This document shows, one piece after another, positions 34,990-43,667 of a stretch of 64,000 nucleotides of DNA. The translations under genes and the position numbers were made by a program. The stretch lies in the NCBI GenBank assembly GCA_964418125.1, contig CAYQKY010000015.1:1-64000 (forward strand), in the 5' to 3' direction. The stretch comes from JACJXW01 sp964418125 (GTDB lineage: Bacteria; Bacteroidota; Bacteroidia; Chitinophagales; Saprospiraceae). The notes under the pieces were generated by a model. It was not told where the DNA came from. It saw nothing but the letters and a program-made list of their open reading frames with translations, and ran no database searches. Each line of letters begins with the position of its first letter. Within the stretch, counting starts at the first letter, position 1.

Positions 34990-36633
34990 TCAATTCTTTT
35001 CCTGTTTAATGGGAAAGCGGGTGGCGGGGCGCTGGATCAGGTTGAAAGGGAGGGCTTCTCCGAGCTGCCGGCGGGTGATGCCGGCGGCTTCCGCCCGGCG
35101 GATGGTTTCCTCAACTTTGGCCGTATCACCGGCGCTGCGGTAGGCTTTGATGATCTTGATAAAGGCGTCTACGTTGTCCCGGTCGCGCTGGAGAATGGCT
35201 TCGCCTGCCCTGACGGCTTCCCGGTAGTCGCCCAGCCGGATGCTCGAGATGGCCTTCTGGTCCCACGCAGCCAGGTTGTTGGGGTTGGCCTGCAGCTGGG
35301 CATCGGCTGAGGCCTGGGTCCTTTCCTCCTCCTGTATTTTTTTGTCCACTTCTTCGAGCTTGCGGTTGAGTTCGGGGCTTGGCGCCGTTCTTATTTCCCT
35401 GGCTTTCTGCAGGTCTGTGCGCGCCTTTTTCAATTGTTCTGCCTTGAGGTAGGCGGAGCCGCGGATTTCCAGGGCCTCGACATTGTCGGGCTTTATTTCC
35501 AGAAAAACAGAAAGGTCTTCTGCAGCTTCCTCGTAGTTGCCTTTTTTGTAATTAAGTACGCCCCGGTTGTTGCGGGCCAGAGGATAGTCGTGCGTCTCCA
35601 ACAGCTGGCTGTAAGCTTCCCAGGCCTGGTCATCCTGCCCTTTTGCCAGATACTCTTCTCCCAGGAGCATCCCTTTCAGCAGGTGGGCGGTGGTATCGCC
35701 GGGCGGGGGCTCATAAGCTTCCAGCATTTCGATGGCCTTGTCCTTATCCCCGGTTTCATGGGCGATGAGGCCAAAGAGCAGCTTGATGCTTTCGGCAATA
35801 GACTGTGTAAGGGTGGTGCCGGTGGGAATAATGGATAGGGCCTCGACCTGAGTGAGTTCTGAGCCTTCTGTCAGTTCCAACTTGGAAACCTTGACCAGGG
35901 AGTCCTGGCTGACAAATTTGTAATGTGTGTTGATCCTGAAGCCATCCGCCTTTTCCACTGTGCCCCAGATGATGAGGTGGGCCCCGCAGTCAATGGCGGT
36001 GGTTTCGGCGTCTTTATCCGAAAAAAAATCGTTGAAATTCACATTTTGTAAAGTCCCGAAGTCGCAGTCAATGTTCAGGCTTTTGACAAAATCCTGCAGG
36101 CTGGAAGCAATAGTAATGTGCGGTTTAGGGGCGTCATCGCCGGCCAGAGGCTGAAATGGCCGGAGCAGGATATTGAATTCAGAGGCCATGCGGAATGGTT
36201 CGTCTATCTGGCAGCCGGCCACCTGGTTTTCTCCTGGTACAGGCTGTTGGGCCTGGTTCCAAAAATACCACCCCCCTGCCAGGATCAGAACAAGAGCTAT
36301 GCTCCCCGCTACCCAAGGCCATCGGCTCGTCCTGGCTTCTTCGGTGAACCTGGCGTCCGGATCCAGGTTGCCTTCCTCCAGCCACTGCACCACCTGCAGT
36401 GCCTGCCGGGTCGCCTGGTTGTAGCTCAGCTTGGTTTGCTCACTGGAGGCCAGCCCCTGGATGTCGTCCTGCTGCGCTTTCCGGAACCGGGCGCGGGCCT
36501 GCAGGGCCAGGTGGTGCAACTCTTTATATTTGGGGTCGCCGCGCAGGAAATCCGTCAGCCGGTTCAACGCCTTTTCGGTTTCGGCATTCCCCAGTAAATC
36601 TTTGACTTCCGATATGAGTTGAGCTCTGTCCAT
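34990..36633 (-). CDS. Membrane protein with effector-associated-like N-terminus and TPR repeats
   Basis: A 547-residue protein. Residues about 1-88 (ETEKALNRLTDFL...LALQARARFRKAQ...LASSEQTKLSYNQATRQALQVVQWLEE) resemble the helical effector-associated domain 11 family, adaptor modules predicted in bacterial conflict and signalling proteins. One membrane helix follows (about 106-126), then an outside domain and a run of TPR helices (about 325-440 and 470-540). The domain assignment is by eye. It precedes the dioxygenase gene by 5 bp in one probable operon. A simple TPR assembly factor for the T9SS product next door is an alternative. Confidence 0.75.
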   Translation of the reverse strand: MDRAQLISEVKDLLGNAETEKALNRLTDFLRGDPKYKELHHLALQARARFRKAQQDDIQGLASSEQTKLSYNQATRQALQVVQWLEEGNLDPDARFTEEARTSRWPWVAGSIALVLILAGGWYFWNQAQQPVPGENQVAGCQIDEPFRMASEFNILLRPFQPLAGDDAPKPHITIASSLQDFVKSLNIDCDFGTLQNVNFNDFFSDKDAETTAIDCGAHLIIWGTVEKADGFRINTHYKFVSQDSLVKVSKLELTEGSELTQVEALSIIPTGTTLTQSIAESIKLLFGLIAHETGDKDKAIEMLEAYEPPPGDTTAHLLKGMLLGEEYLAKGQDDQAWEAYSQLLETHDYPLARNNRGVLNYKKGNYEEAAEDLSVFLEIKPDNVEALEIRGSAYLKAEQLKKARTDLQKAREIRTAPSPELNRKLEEVDKKIQEEERTQASADAQLQANPNNLAAWDQKAISSIRLGDYREAVRAGEAILQRDRDNVDAFIKIIKAYRSAGDTAKVEETIRRAEAAGITRRQLGEALPFNLIQRPATRFPIKQEKN

Positions 36634-36768
36634 ATAGGTGTAATATACAATTTTTTGTATAACGCTGCAGGAGGTGGAGATATGGTGTGGGCGGCAAGGC
36701 TAAATTGTGGGAGCGCTGTATTGTTAGATGGTTATATTGCCAGCTCAATAAATTTATGCCACACTTTA

Positions 36769-37575
36769 TTACTCCCGCCTGCCCAGCTCAACGGCTCTTT
36801 GCAACGCCGCATTCGCCCCGGCTATGATGTCATCCCGCACCAAATTCCGGTTGTACGTGGCCAGCGCTGCCTCCGTGGTGCCTCCTTTGGAGCATACCTT
36901 ATCGATCCACTCTTCGCAGGTGAAATCCGTTTTATTGAACAGTTCGATCGCCCCCCGAAAGGTCTGGCTGACCAGCAGTTCGGATTCGGAATAGCTGAAC
37001 CCCATCTCCCCGGCGGCGTCCATCAGCGATTTCATAAAGAACCATACATAGGCCGGCCCACTGCCGCTGATAGCCGTAGCCGCGTCAATAGCTTCCTCTT
37101 TTTCCACATAGACCGTCTTTCCGGTGGTGTTGAGCAGGTTCTGCACCATGACCAGCTCGATGCGGGTCACGTCATCGGAGGAGGTGAAGGCCGTCATGCC
37201 CATCCCGATCTGGGCCGGCAGGTTGGGCATCGCCCGGATAACTTTATGGACGCCCAGAGCCTCACAAATACTTTCTATTTTAACTCCCGCCATGATAGAC
37301 AGGAAAACCTGCTGAGGGTCGATCAAACCCTGAAGGCTCTGAAATAGCGCGGGGGAATCCTGCGGCTTAACAGCGAAAATGACCAGGTCGGCCTGTTGCA
37401 GGCAGTCTTCAGCACGGCTGTATACCGTACCTATGTCCTTTTTCGCCAGCTCCTGCGCCTTTCCCGCCGACTTTTCGAGGATCATCATGTCTTCCTTGTT
37501 GGTAATGTGCGAACGCAGAAAACTCCGGGCGTAAGTCATCCCCATATTTCCGCCTCCAATGATCAGGATTTTCAT
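36769..37575 (-). CDS. proC: Pyrroline-5-carboxylate reductase
   Basis: A 268-residue enzyme of proline synthesis: reduces 1-pyrroline-5-carboxylate to proline with NAD(P)H. The Rossmann start MKILIIGGGNMGMTYARSF (GGGNMG 7-12), FAVKPQD, HKVIRAMPNLPAQIG and the C-terminal SGSGPAYVWFFMKSL...D motif (ISGSGPAY) fit ProC. Length is normal. A weak -7 element (TAGTTTTG, minus strand, 37598-37605) lies just upstream. Confidence 0.95.
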   Translation of the reverse strand: MKILIIGGGNMGMTYARSFLRSHITNKEDMMILEKSAGKAQELAKKDIGTVYSRAEDCLQQADLVIFAVKPQDSPALFQSLQGLIDPQQVFLSIMAGVKIESICEALGVHKVIRAMPNLPAQIGMGMTAFTSSDDVTRIELVMVQNLLNTTGKTVYVEKEEAIDAATAISGSGPAYVWFFMKSLMDAAGEMGFSYSESELLVSQTFRGAIELFNKTDFTCEEWIDKVCSKGGTTEAALATYNRNLVRDDIIAGANAALQRAVELGRRE

Positions 37576-37726
37576 ATTTTTTGGTGTTTAGGAAAAACAA
37601 AACTAAAGGTTTTTAATCGATATTCGGGCGGCGCCTGCCTTTTGTTATTCAGATGGTTCAGACATTTCGGCTAAAGGATTATTTTTATGCGGTAATAGGG
37701 AAAGTGCAGAAAAAACTATTTTGATG

Positions 37727-37757
37727 TTGCAACTTTAATTGTATATACATATATTTG
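37727..37757 (+). promoter_or_regulatory. Promoter of the MarR gene (near-leaderless transcript)
   Basis: TTG (37727-37729), a 20-bp spacer and TATATTTG (37750-37757) match the Bacteroidota -33/-7 consensus. The predicted start of transcription, about 6 nt after the -7 element, falls at or within 2 nt of the ATG at 37765, so the mRNA would have almost no leader. Confidence 0.7.
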
Positions 37758-37764
37758 CACCGTA

Positions 37765-38217
37765 ATGAAGATCGAAGAAGAAATAAACCAGAAGAAATTT
37801 AAGAGTGTGTATCACAAAGCGCACATCAACGTGCTTTTTACGGCTTCCTGGTTGAGCCAGAACTCCGCTCAGCTTCTGAAGCCGTACAAGATCTCCTGGC
37901 AGCAGTTCAATATCCTGCGCATATTGCGCGGTATGTATCCCGAACCGGCAACCATCAAGTTGCTTACCGAACGCATGATCGACAAAATGTCCAATGCTTC
38001 GCGGCTGGTGGAAAAATTGAAAAATAAAGGCTATGTAGAGAGGAGGGTATGCCCCTCCGACCGGCGAAGGGTGGATATTGAGATCACCGACAAGGGGCTG
38101 CGGGTTCTGGATGATATTTCCAGGATCATAGAAGAGGGCCTCAACCGCAAAATGAGCACCCTCAGCCAGGAAGAAGCGGCACAGTTGAATGCCCTCCTGG
38201 ATAAGTTGAGAGGCTGA
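37765..38217 (+). CDS. MarR family transcriptional regulator
   Basis: A 150-residue winged helix-turn-helix protein. Helices around 35-100 (ISWQQFNILRILRGMYPEPATIKLLTERMIDKMSNASRLVEKLKNKGYVERRVCPSDRRRVDIEIT) show the MarR HTH and wing. It starts with a near-leaderless promoter and is followed, on the same strand and 105 bp on, by the YceI gene, which it may regulate. The ligand is unknown. Confidence 0.93.
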   Translation: MKIEEEINQKKFKSVYHKAHINVLFTASWLSQNSAQLLKPYKISWQQFNILRILRGMYPEPATIKLLTERMIDKMSNASRLVEKLKNKGYVERRVCPSDRRRVDIEITDKGLRVLDDISRIIEEGLNRKMSTLSQEEAAQLNALLDKLRG

Positions 38218-38322
38218 ACAGGATTCTTTTTTTGAAAAAATAGATGTATCTACAATAATTGTGTAAACTTTATTATTGGGATAATGTTAATCCATTTGTC
38301 ATCAATAAAAACCATTTTAACC

Positions 38323-38934
38323 ATGAAGAAAGTAATTGTTTCAACGACTCTGCTCGCTGCATTCGCCCTGATAGGCATGAGTTTCACCAACCCGGCCTCC
38401 ACTGAAGTGGAAAGCAATCCCGTTAATGTTGAGAAAAGCAACATTGTATGGAATGGCTACAAAGTGACCGGCTCTCATAACGGCAACATCCAGCTGAAGT
38501 CCGGCAACCTGGATTTTGATGGAGACAAGCTCGTTGGCGGCTCCTTTGAGATCGATATGGCTTCCATCACCTGTAACGACCTGGAAGGGGAGTGGAACCA
38601 GAAGCTGGTCGGCCACCTGAAGTCCGACGATTTCTTTAGTGTCGAGAAGTATCCCACCGCCAAGTTCGTCATCACCCAGGTCGTTTCCCGCGGCACGCCC
38701 GGCGATTACAAGATCGTTGGCGACCTGACCATTAAAGGAATTACCAAGGAGATCAAGTTCCTTGCTAATGTAAAGGAAGATAATGGACAGAAGGTAGCCA
38801 CTGCAGACATCAAGGTTGACCGTTCCGAGTTCAATGTACGCTTCGGTTCCGGCAGCTTCTTTGACAACCTGGGCGACAAGACCATCTACGATGAGTTCGA
38901 CCTCCAAGTAAAGCTGGTTTCTACCAGTTCTTGA
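38323..38934 (+). CDS. YceI family periplasmic lipid-binding protein
   Basis: A 203-residue protein with signal peptide (MKKVIVSTTLLAAFALIGMS). The mature part is a YceI-like lipocalin-type barrel: VWNGYKVTGSHNGNIQL, GSFEIDMASITCNDLEG, SDDFFSVEKYPTAKFVIT, GDLTIKGITKEIKF. YceI proteins bind polyisoprenoids or other lipids. The start at 38323 places the signal peptide at the N-terminus; an upstream ATG at 38284 has none. It may be controlled by the MarR gene before it. Confidence 0.92.
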   Translation: MKKVIVSTTLLAAFALIGMSFTNPASTEVESNPVNVEKSNIVWNGYKVTGSHNGNIQLKSGNLDFDGDKLVGGSFEIDMASITCNDLEGEWNQKLVGHLKSDDFFSVEKYPTAKFVITQVVSRGTPGDYKIVGDLTIKGITKEIKFLANVKEDNGQKVATADIKVDRSEFNVRFGSGSFFDNLGDKTIYDEFDLQVKLVSTSS

Positions 38935-38974
38935 TGCCGAAGGCTAACCTCACCCGACAATAATAAAACAGCAG

Positions 38975-39009
38975 AGGCAGTTGCATAATCATTTGCAACT
39001 GCCTTTTTT
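38975..39009 (+). terminator. Intrinsic terminator of the YceI gene
   Basis: An 11-bp stem (AGGCAGTTGCA with TGCAACTGCCT, 38975-39004) is followed by TTTTTTCTTTT. Confidence 0.9.
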
Positions 39010-39057
39010 CTTTTCGGGCGGGCTATATCTTCAGGTGGACGTAATAAGAGAAAGGCG

Positions 39058-39077
39058 GAGGCGGGCTCGCCCGCCTC
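39058..39077. repeat. 20-bp GC-rich palindrome between YceI and 39114-40445 genes
   Basis: GAGGCGGGC (39058-39066) and GCCCGCCTC (39069-39077) with a 2-nt centre. It may help terminate the minus-strand gene, but no clear T-run is present. Confidence 0.5.
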
Positions 39078-39113
39078 ATTTCCAACTCGATTTAAAGCCT
39101 TGTCGGCTTGGGT

Positions 39114-40445
39114 TTATTTCACGATATAATAGGCAAACGACATATTGATGCCTCTCAGGAATGCTTCATCCTGTTCTTCTGCCAATATATCCGACAACCC
39201 ATAATGGTAAAATATTCGCAAGCTACTCCGTGCGCTTGGGCGATAAACCAGGCCGGCGAAGATATCTGCTGTGGCGGGTGCCAGCCTGTGCCGGGCATTT
39301 TCCCTTCTGAATTCAAATATTTCGGGCATGGCCGGCTGTCCGCCGCCGCCGGCGCTGTTTTGGCTATTGTCCAGGCTCCAGGTATTGTTCGCCTCTCCGG
39401 AGAGCAGAAAACCTGCCTGCAGGCCGGCTTCGAAAGCCAGCCTGGGTTTCCATTGGAAACCGGCGGAAAAGGGAAACTGAAGGTAGCGGGCATTCGTAAT
39501 AGTAGTGGTAGAATACAGAAGGCTACGGCTATTGGCCAGGCTGCCATCCAACTGGACTTCTTTAGAAAAAGAGTTCTCCTGGCGAAATGCCTGGCCTGCC
39601 GTTGCAGCCTCCGGGTTGCAGGACCGGAAAAAGGCCCCTGTCCTCCAGTAGATCCGGCTGTTTCGGCGGCGGGCTTCGAGCGCCAGGCCGCCGCCCAGCC
39701 CATCGACAAAAGAACGGCCAAGGAAGATGGCGCCTCCTTCCACCGCCAGGCTAAGCCTTGGTGGATCAGAGGAGAGAGAAAAGTGTTGGCCGGCTTCGGC
39801 AGCGTAAGTTTCCGCTGGTACAGGCAACGGGCCGGGGCCGCTCAGCGGGAGAAGGGCAGGAGGAGGATCCCACCGTTTATTTTCTGCCGGCAGCGGCGCA
39901 TCGGCCTCTGCGATCATTTCTGTGAGTTTTTCAGGGCTTTTCGTTTGCAAGGATACCACGGTGTTCGAAGAATTTTCCGGCCCCCGTGCCGGGGTTTGGC
40001 TTAACGGAAGGTTAGGGGCGGCGGGATGCCCCCCGCTTGGGGCGGTAATTTTCAACCCGGCGTTTTCAGCTTCATTCCCTGCCTGATGAAAAGTTGACGG
40101 GGTTCCTTCATGTTCTTTACCGGATTTTCGTATGGTTGTTACATCATGGCTGGCAGCTTTTTTGTCAGGCGATTGCTGAGAGACTGCTGCTTCTGAGGGT
40201 TTGTCAAGGCTGGCGGTGGGTATTGGGAAAGTGCCTTTTGTCTTTGGCCCCGGGCTTATCTGATAGAGGTAATAGGCTCCGCCCCCCAGGGTAGACAACA
40301 GCAGGAGCCCGGCCAGGAGCCATAGCCACCAGGCAGGCCGCCGCTTCGGGTGCACCGGCATTTCCTGGTCCAGCAGTTGTTTCATATTCAACCACGCCTG
40401 GCTGATAAACTGCTCATCAAATTCTTGCGGGTATTTATCCTGCAT
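39114..40445 (-). CDS. ECF-sigma-linked membrane protein with C-terminal beta-barrel-like domain
   Basis: A 443-residue protein. The N-terminal 38 residues (MQDKYPQEFDEQFISQAWLNMKQLLDQEMP...) are followed by one membrane helix (about 40-60) and a long low-complexity region rich in Pro, Ser and Glu (about 70-200). The C-terminal part (about 210-443) has the alternating pattern of an outer-membrane barrel (RLSLAVEGGAIFLGR..., ending FAYYIVK). It overlaps the upstream ECF sigma gene by 11 bp, the position of an anti-sigma or sensor. A protein with an inner-membrane anchor and an outer-membrane-like end is unusual. The function is unknown. Confidence 0.75.
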   Translation of the reverse strand: MQDKYPQEFDEQFISQAWLNMKQLLDQEMPVHPKRRPAWWLWLLAGLLLLSTLGGGAYYLYQISPGPKTKGTFPIPTASLDKPSEAAVSQQSPDKKAASHDVTTIRKSGKEHEGTPSTFHQAGNEAENAGLKITAPSGGHPAAPNLPLSQTPARGPENSSNTVVSLQTKSPEKLTEMIAEADAPLPAENKRWDPPPALLPLSGPGPLPVPAETYAAEAGQHFSLSSDPPRLSLAVEGGAIFLGRSFVDGLGGGLALEARRRNSRIYWRTGAFFRSCNPEAATAGQAFRQENSFSKEVQLDGSLANSRSLLYSTTTITNARYLQFPFSAGFQWKPRLAFEAGLQAGFLLSGEANNTWSLDNSQNSAGGGGQPAMPEIFEFRRENARHRLAPATADIFAGLVYRPSARSSLRIFYHYGLSDILAEEQDEAFLRGINMSFAYYIVK

Positions 40446-40989
40446 GATTGTAGTGTGTGCGAATTAATTGCTTCAGTTTCTTCCTTGCATTGGATAAATG
40501 CCATTTGGAGGTACCCACGCTGATGTTGATCTTTTTGGCGATCTCTACGTGGGTGTATCCTTCAATGGCATACAGGTAGAATACTTCCTTTGTAGCATCG
40601 GGCAGCATTTCCACCAGTTTAAGTATATCTTCAACGTACAGGTTATTCAGCGCCCCTTCTTTCAGGGGCGCGTCCCGGTCTTCGAGTTCCAGGAAGTGGA
40701 TCTGCCGGGAATTCTTTTTAAAATAGTCGGATAGGCTGTGAAAGACCAGCCTTCGTATCCATCCTTCCAGAGAGCCGCTGAAAGCGAAAGTATCCAGCTT
40801 TTTGAATACCCTGAGGAAACCCGTATTGAGGATGTCCATGGCCACTTCCTGGTCCTGAGTATACCTAAGTATCATTCGCATCATGGAAGCGAAGTATTTG
40901 CGGTACAGCATTTCCTGTGAAAAGCGGTCATTTTCCAGGCACCCTTCCACCAGCTCCTGATCAGAATATTGTTCTGGCCTCCGCCTCAT
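40435..40989 (-). CDS. ECF-type RNA polymerase sigma factor
   Basis: A 184-residue sigma-70 factor. Region 2 (EMLYRKYFASMMRMILRYTQDQEVAMDILNTGFLRVFKKL) and region 4 (MLPDATKEVFYLYAIEGYTHVEIAKKINISVGTSKWHLSNARKKL) are intact. It lies 3 bp from the upstream small beta-protein gene (stop 40993) and overlaps the barrel protein gene, so three genes form one unit. The signal sensed is unknown. Confidence 0.92.
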   Translation of the reverse strand: MRRRPEQYSDQELVEGCLENDRFSQEMLYRKYFASMMRMILRYTQDQEVAMDILNTGFLRVFKKLDTFAFSGSLEGWIRRLVFHSLSDYFKKNSRQIHFLELEDRDAPLKEGALNNLYVEDILKLVEMLPDATKEVFYLYAIEGYTHVEIAKKINISVGTSKWHLSNARKKLKQLIRTHYNHAG

Positions 40990-40992
40990 GGG

Positions 40993-41784
40993 TCAAAATA
41001 TTAAGCCTATCCGGATGACGATGCGGTTGAACTCCAGCCGCTTTTCTTCGATCTCGTTCTGGAATGGCGTCCGCCTTTCAAAGTAGGCTTCCTGGTACTG
41101 GTACCCAAGGTCCACCAGAACGTTGGTGCCCTCATCGGCGCTCAGCCTCAGGCCCAGCGCCGCCCGGAAGAATATACCGCCCTCCGCTTTGTTGATCAGC
41201 TCATCGCTGTTCCTGAAGGCGAACCCGTAGCCTATATTTCCGGAATAATAAGGAGCAACCCTCTTTCGGGATAAATACCCCCTGGCCTCTGCGAATACCG
41301 GATAAAGTGTTTCACCGTCGTCGAAGGAGTAGGTGTCTACTCCAAAACCGGCTCCCAGCCCGAAAAGGCGGTGAAACTGATAGCCGGTGACGTTGTGAAT
41401 GCCCAGCCCCAGCTGAAAAATACCGTCGGCCGAACCACTCAGCGTAGAAAAGTAGGTGGCGTTGTACATTCCGTTTTCCTTAAAGGCGTATGCCTTTTTT
41501 TTCTCCGGTTCAATCCTTGGAATGTCTTCCTTTTCTACTTCCGCCTCTTCCGGTTCCCATCCCTGTTCGATCCGGCGGATCTCCTCTTCCCGGAATTCGA
41601 TCTCTCCTCCGGGCCGCAGCTGAAGCCGCAGAGTGCTTCCCTGCTGATATTCCAGTATTCTGCCTTCAAATTTGCTGCCGTTCTTCAGGTATATCACATC
41701 TACCTCCGCCTGTGCCGTCAGGCACATCGGGAACAGGAGCAGGAGGATCAGAAGGGCCCTTCCGGCCGTATTCATGGTATTCAT
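40993..41784 (-). CDS. Secreted/outer-membrane protein of unknown function
   Basis: A 263-residue protein. A signal peptide (about 1-25) is followed by a small charged domain (VDVIYLKNGSKFEGRILEY, EIEFREEEIRRI) like those that sense or bind at the membrane surface, and a C-terminal beta-rich part (about 105-263) with several alternating strands. It is the first gene of the minus-strand unit with the ECF factor and its partner. No known family was recognised; it could be the envelope element that feeds this sigma factor. Confidence 0.75.
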   Translation of the reverse strand: MNTMNTAGRALLILLLLFPMCLTAQAEVDVIYLKNGSKFEGRILEYQQGSTLRLQLRPGGEIEFREEEIRRIEQGWEPEEAEVEKEDIPRIEPEKKKAYAFKENGMYNATYFSTLSGSADGIFQLGLGIHNVTGYQFHRLFGLGAGFGVDTYSFDDGETLYPVFAEARGYLSRKRVAPYYSGNIGYGFAFRNSDELINKAEGGIFFRAALGLRLSADEGTNVLVDLGYQYQEAYFERRTPFQNEIEEKRLEFNRIVIRIGLIF

Positions 41785-41960
41785 GGTCTGGCTGCAGTTT
41801 AGAAGGCAATATAGCTAAAATCATGCGTCCTGTGCAGTTCCCGCCAGGGCTAAATCTGCAGCTTGCCCTACGAATTCCAGGTTTTACCTTCATTATCTAA
41901 GACGGTGCGCGCCCGGCCCGGGGTTGGGCGAAATCTGGAAAAATTTACCTTCTGAAAAGC

Positions 41961-41968
41961 TATCTTTG
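41961..41968 (+). promoter_or_regulatory. -7 element of the esterase gene
   Basis: TATCTTTG, a perfect -7 match, lies 18 bp before the ATG at 41986. That predicts a leader of about 12 nt and speaks against the GTG start at 41968, which overlaps the promoter. Confidence 0.55.
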
Positions 41969-41985
41969 TGCTAAATCGCCAATTT

Positions 41986-43398
41986 ATGAAGATGAAATAC
42001 TGGTTCAGCCTTGTTTTACCCCTCCTTTTTGTCGGCGCCGCCGCGGGGCAGTTGACCATACGGGTGACGGACATCCCCAATGATACGCCTCCGGAAGACG
42101 ATATTTACATCGCCGGTAATTTCAACGGATGGGACGCCGGAAACAGCGCTTATATCCTGGAAAACCTGGGAAACGAAATCTTTGAGATCACGCTTTCTTT
42201 ACCTCCTTCCAACCTGCAGTTCAAATTTACCCGCGGCAGTTGGGAAACGGTGGAAGGCAATGCCAACGGCGGCTTTTTGCCCAACCGTACCTATAGCTAC
42301 GCAGGTGGCGCCGATACCCTGGAACTGCAGATCCTCAGCTGGGAAGAGATAAACACCGGTTCAACAGCGGCGCCCAATGTTTCCATCCTCTCTCAGGATT
42401 TTTTCATGCCCCAGCTCGACCGAAGCCGGCGTATCTGGCTGTACCTGCCGCCTGATTACGAAAGCTCGGGAAAGCGGTATCCGGTGCTTTATATGCAGGA
42501 CGGGCAAAACGTCTTTGATGAGGCCACTGCTTTCGCCGGAGAATGGGAGGTGGATGAATCGCTGAATCAGTTGTTTGATGAAGGCGATGAAGGTATTATC
42601 GTTGTAGCCATTGACAATGGCGGTGCGCGGAGGATCGACGAGTATGTTCCCTGGGTGCACCCCTCTTACGGCGGCGGGGAGGGGGACGCCTATGTCAATT
42701 TCATCGTCGAAACTCTGAAGCCTTATATTGATGAGAACTACCGTACCAGGCCGGAGCGGGAATTCACCGGCATTATGGGGTCCTCATTGGGGGGCCTGAT
42801 CTCCTTTTATGCTGCGACCGAGCATCAGGATGTTTTTGGAAAGGTGGGGGCTTTTTCCACTTCCTTCTGGTTTGCCGATGAGGTATACACGCATGTTGCC
42901 AATACCGGCAAGGAAGCGGGAATGCGGATCTATATGATCGCGGGAGAACTGGAAGGTTCAGGAGGAGGGCAGGTTACAGATATGAATGCGATGTACAGTA
43001 CTTTGCTCAGCGCCGGTTTTTCGGAAGAAGAAGTACTGGCCATAGCCCACTCTGACGGCGAACACAGCGAGTGGTACTGGGCCAGGGAGTTTCCGGACGC
43101 CTATGAATGGCTTTTCCGTTCCGGTACTACCGGGGTGAAAGAAGCATCAGGCCGGGGGAAGCCCCTGTTAAGGGCATTTCCCAATCCGTCTGACACTAAT
43201 TTTTATCTTATCACCACGGCTTCGCTTATAGCCGCAGAATATGAAGCCCTGAGCATTGATGGCAGGGTTGTTCAAGAGAGAAAGCCTTTGGAAGGCGATT
43301 TGATACGGCTCCGGGAAAACCTGGGAGCCGGGCTCTATTTTCTGAGAATCTACAGCGACGGAAAATTGGCGGGAGTGTTGAAGCTGGTGCGGCGATAA
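41986..43398 (+). CDS. Secreted esterase with carbohydrate-binding-like N-terminus and T9SS C-terminal domain
   Basis: A 470-residue protein. Signal peptide, then an early-set/CBM48-like domain (IYIAGNFNGWDAGNS..., about 20-115) and an esterase D-like alpha/beta-hydrolase (about 125-375): RRIWLYLPPDYESSGKRYPVLYMQDGQNVFD, nucleophile GSSLGG and the late histidine in GEHSEWYWAREF. The C-terminal T9SS domain covers about 395-470 (PNPSDTNFYLITTA...GLYFLRIYSDGK). Such enzymes remove acyl groups from polysaccharides or esters. The substrate is not known. The start is set by the promoter at 41961. Confidence 0.88.
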   Translation: MKMKYWFSLVLPLLFVGAAAGQLTIRVTDIPNDTPPEDDIYIAGNFNGWDAGNSAYILENLGNEIFEITLSLPPSNLQFKFTRGSWETVEGNANGGFLPNRTYSYAGGADTLELQILSWEEINTGSTAAPNVSILSQDFFMPQLDRSRRIWLYLPPDYESSGKRYPVLYMQDGQNVFDEATAFAGEWEVDESLNQLFDEGDEGIIVVAIDNGGARRIDEYVPWVHPSYGGGEGDAYVNFIVETLKPYIDENYRTRPEREFTGIMGSSLGGLISFYAATEHQDVFGKVGAFSTSFWFADEVYTHVANTGKEAGMRIYMIAGELEGSGGGQVTDMNAMYSTLLSAGFSEEEVLAIAHSDGEHSEWYWAREFPDAYEWLFRSGTTGVKEASGRGKPLLRAFPNPSDTNFYLITTASLIAAEYEALSIDGRVVQERKPLEGDLIRLRENLGAGLYFLRIYSDGKLAGVLKLVRR

Positions 43399-43409
43399 GG
43401 CCGCACCCC

Positions 43410-43583
43410 TTACTTGTCTTCTTCAAGCTCGTAACCCCCCACCACTTCGTACAGCCCGTTCTCTACGCGCTTTTCGAATTCCTTGCGCGGGACGGGCATC
43501 TTGCGGTTGAGGGTCATAAACCGGACGGTTATCGTCTTGGAGGTCTCTTTGAGTACTTTAACTCTTATGCTTCTGTTTACCAT
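43410..43583 (-). CDS. Small 57-residue basic protein of unknown function
   Basis: The minus strand gives ATG (43583) to TAA (43410): MVNRSIRVKVLKETSKTITV..., ending GLYEVVGGYELEEDK. It is basic at the start and acidic at the end, without membrane segment. It begins a few bp after a hairpin and is convergent with the esterase. It was identified by translation and has good coding character. It is the most downstream of four small minus-strand genes. Confidence 0.6.
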   Translation of the reverse strand: MVNRSIRVKVLKETSKTITVRFMTLNRKMPVPRKEFEKRVENGLYEVVGGYELEEDK

Positions 43584-43632
43584 AACAAATTTTAATTTAA
43601 GTCAATCTATAATTTCGGGTAATGGCCCTGGG

Positions 43633-43661
43633 AAGCCTCCCGGCTGACAACCGGGAGGCTT
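43633..43661. terminator. 11-bp perfect stem between two small minus-strand genes
   Basis: AAGCCTCCCGG (43633-43643) and CCGGGAGGCTT (43651-43661), 7-nt loop. It lies 7 bp past the 43668-44033 gene stop. It probably ends that transcript, although the minus-strand T-run is poor. Confidence 0.55.
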
Positions 43662-43667
43662 ATTATT

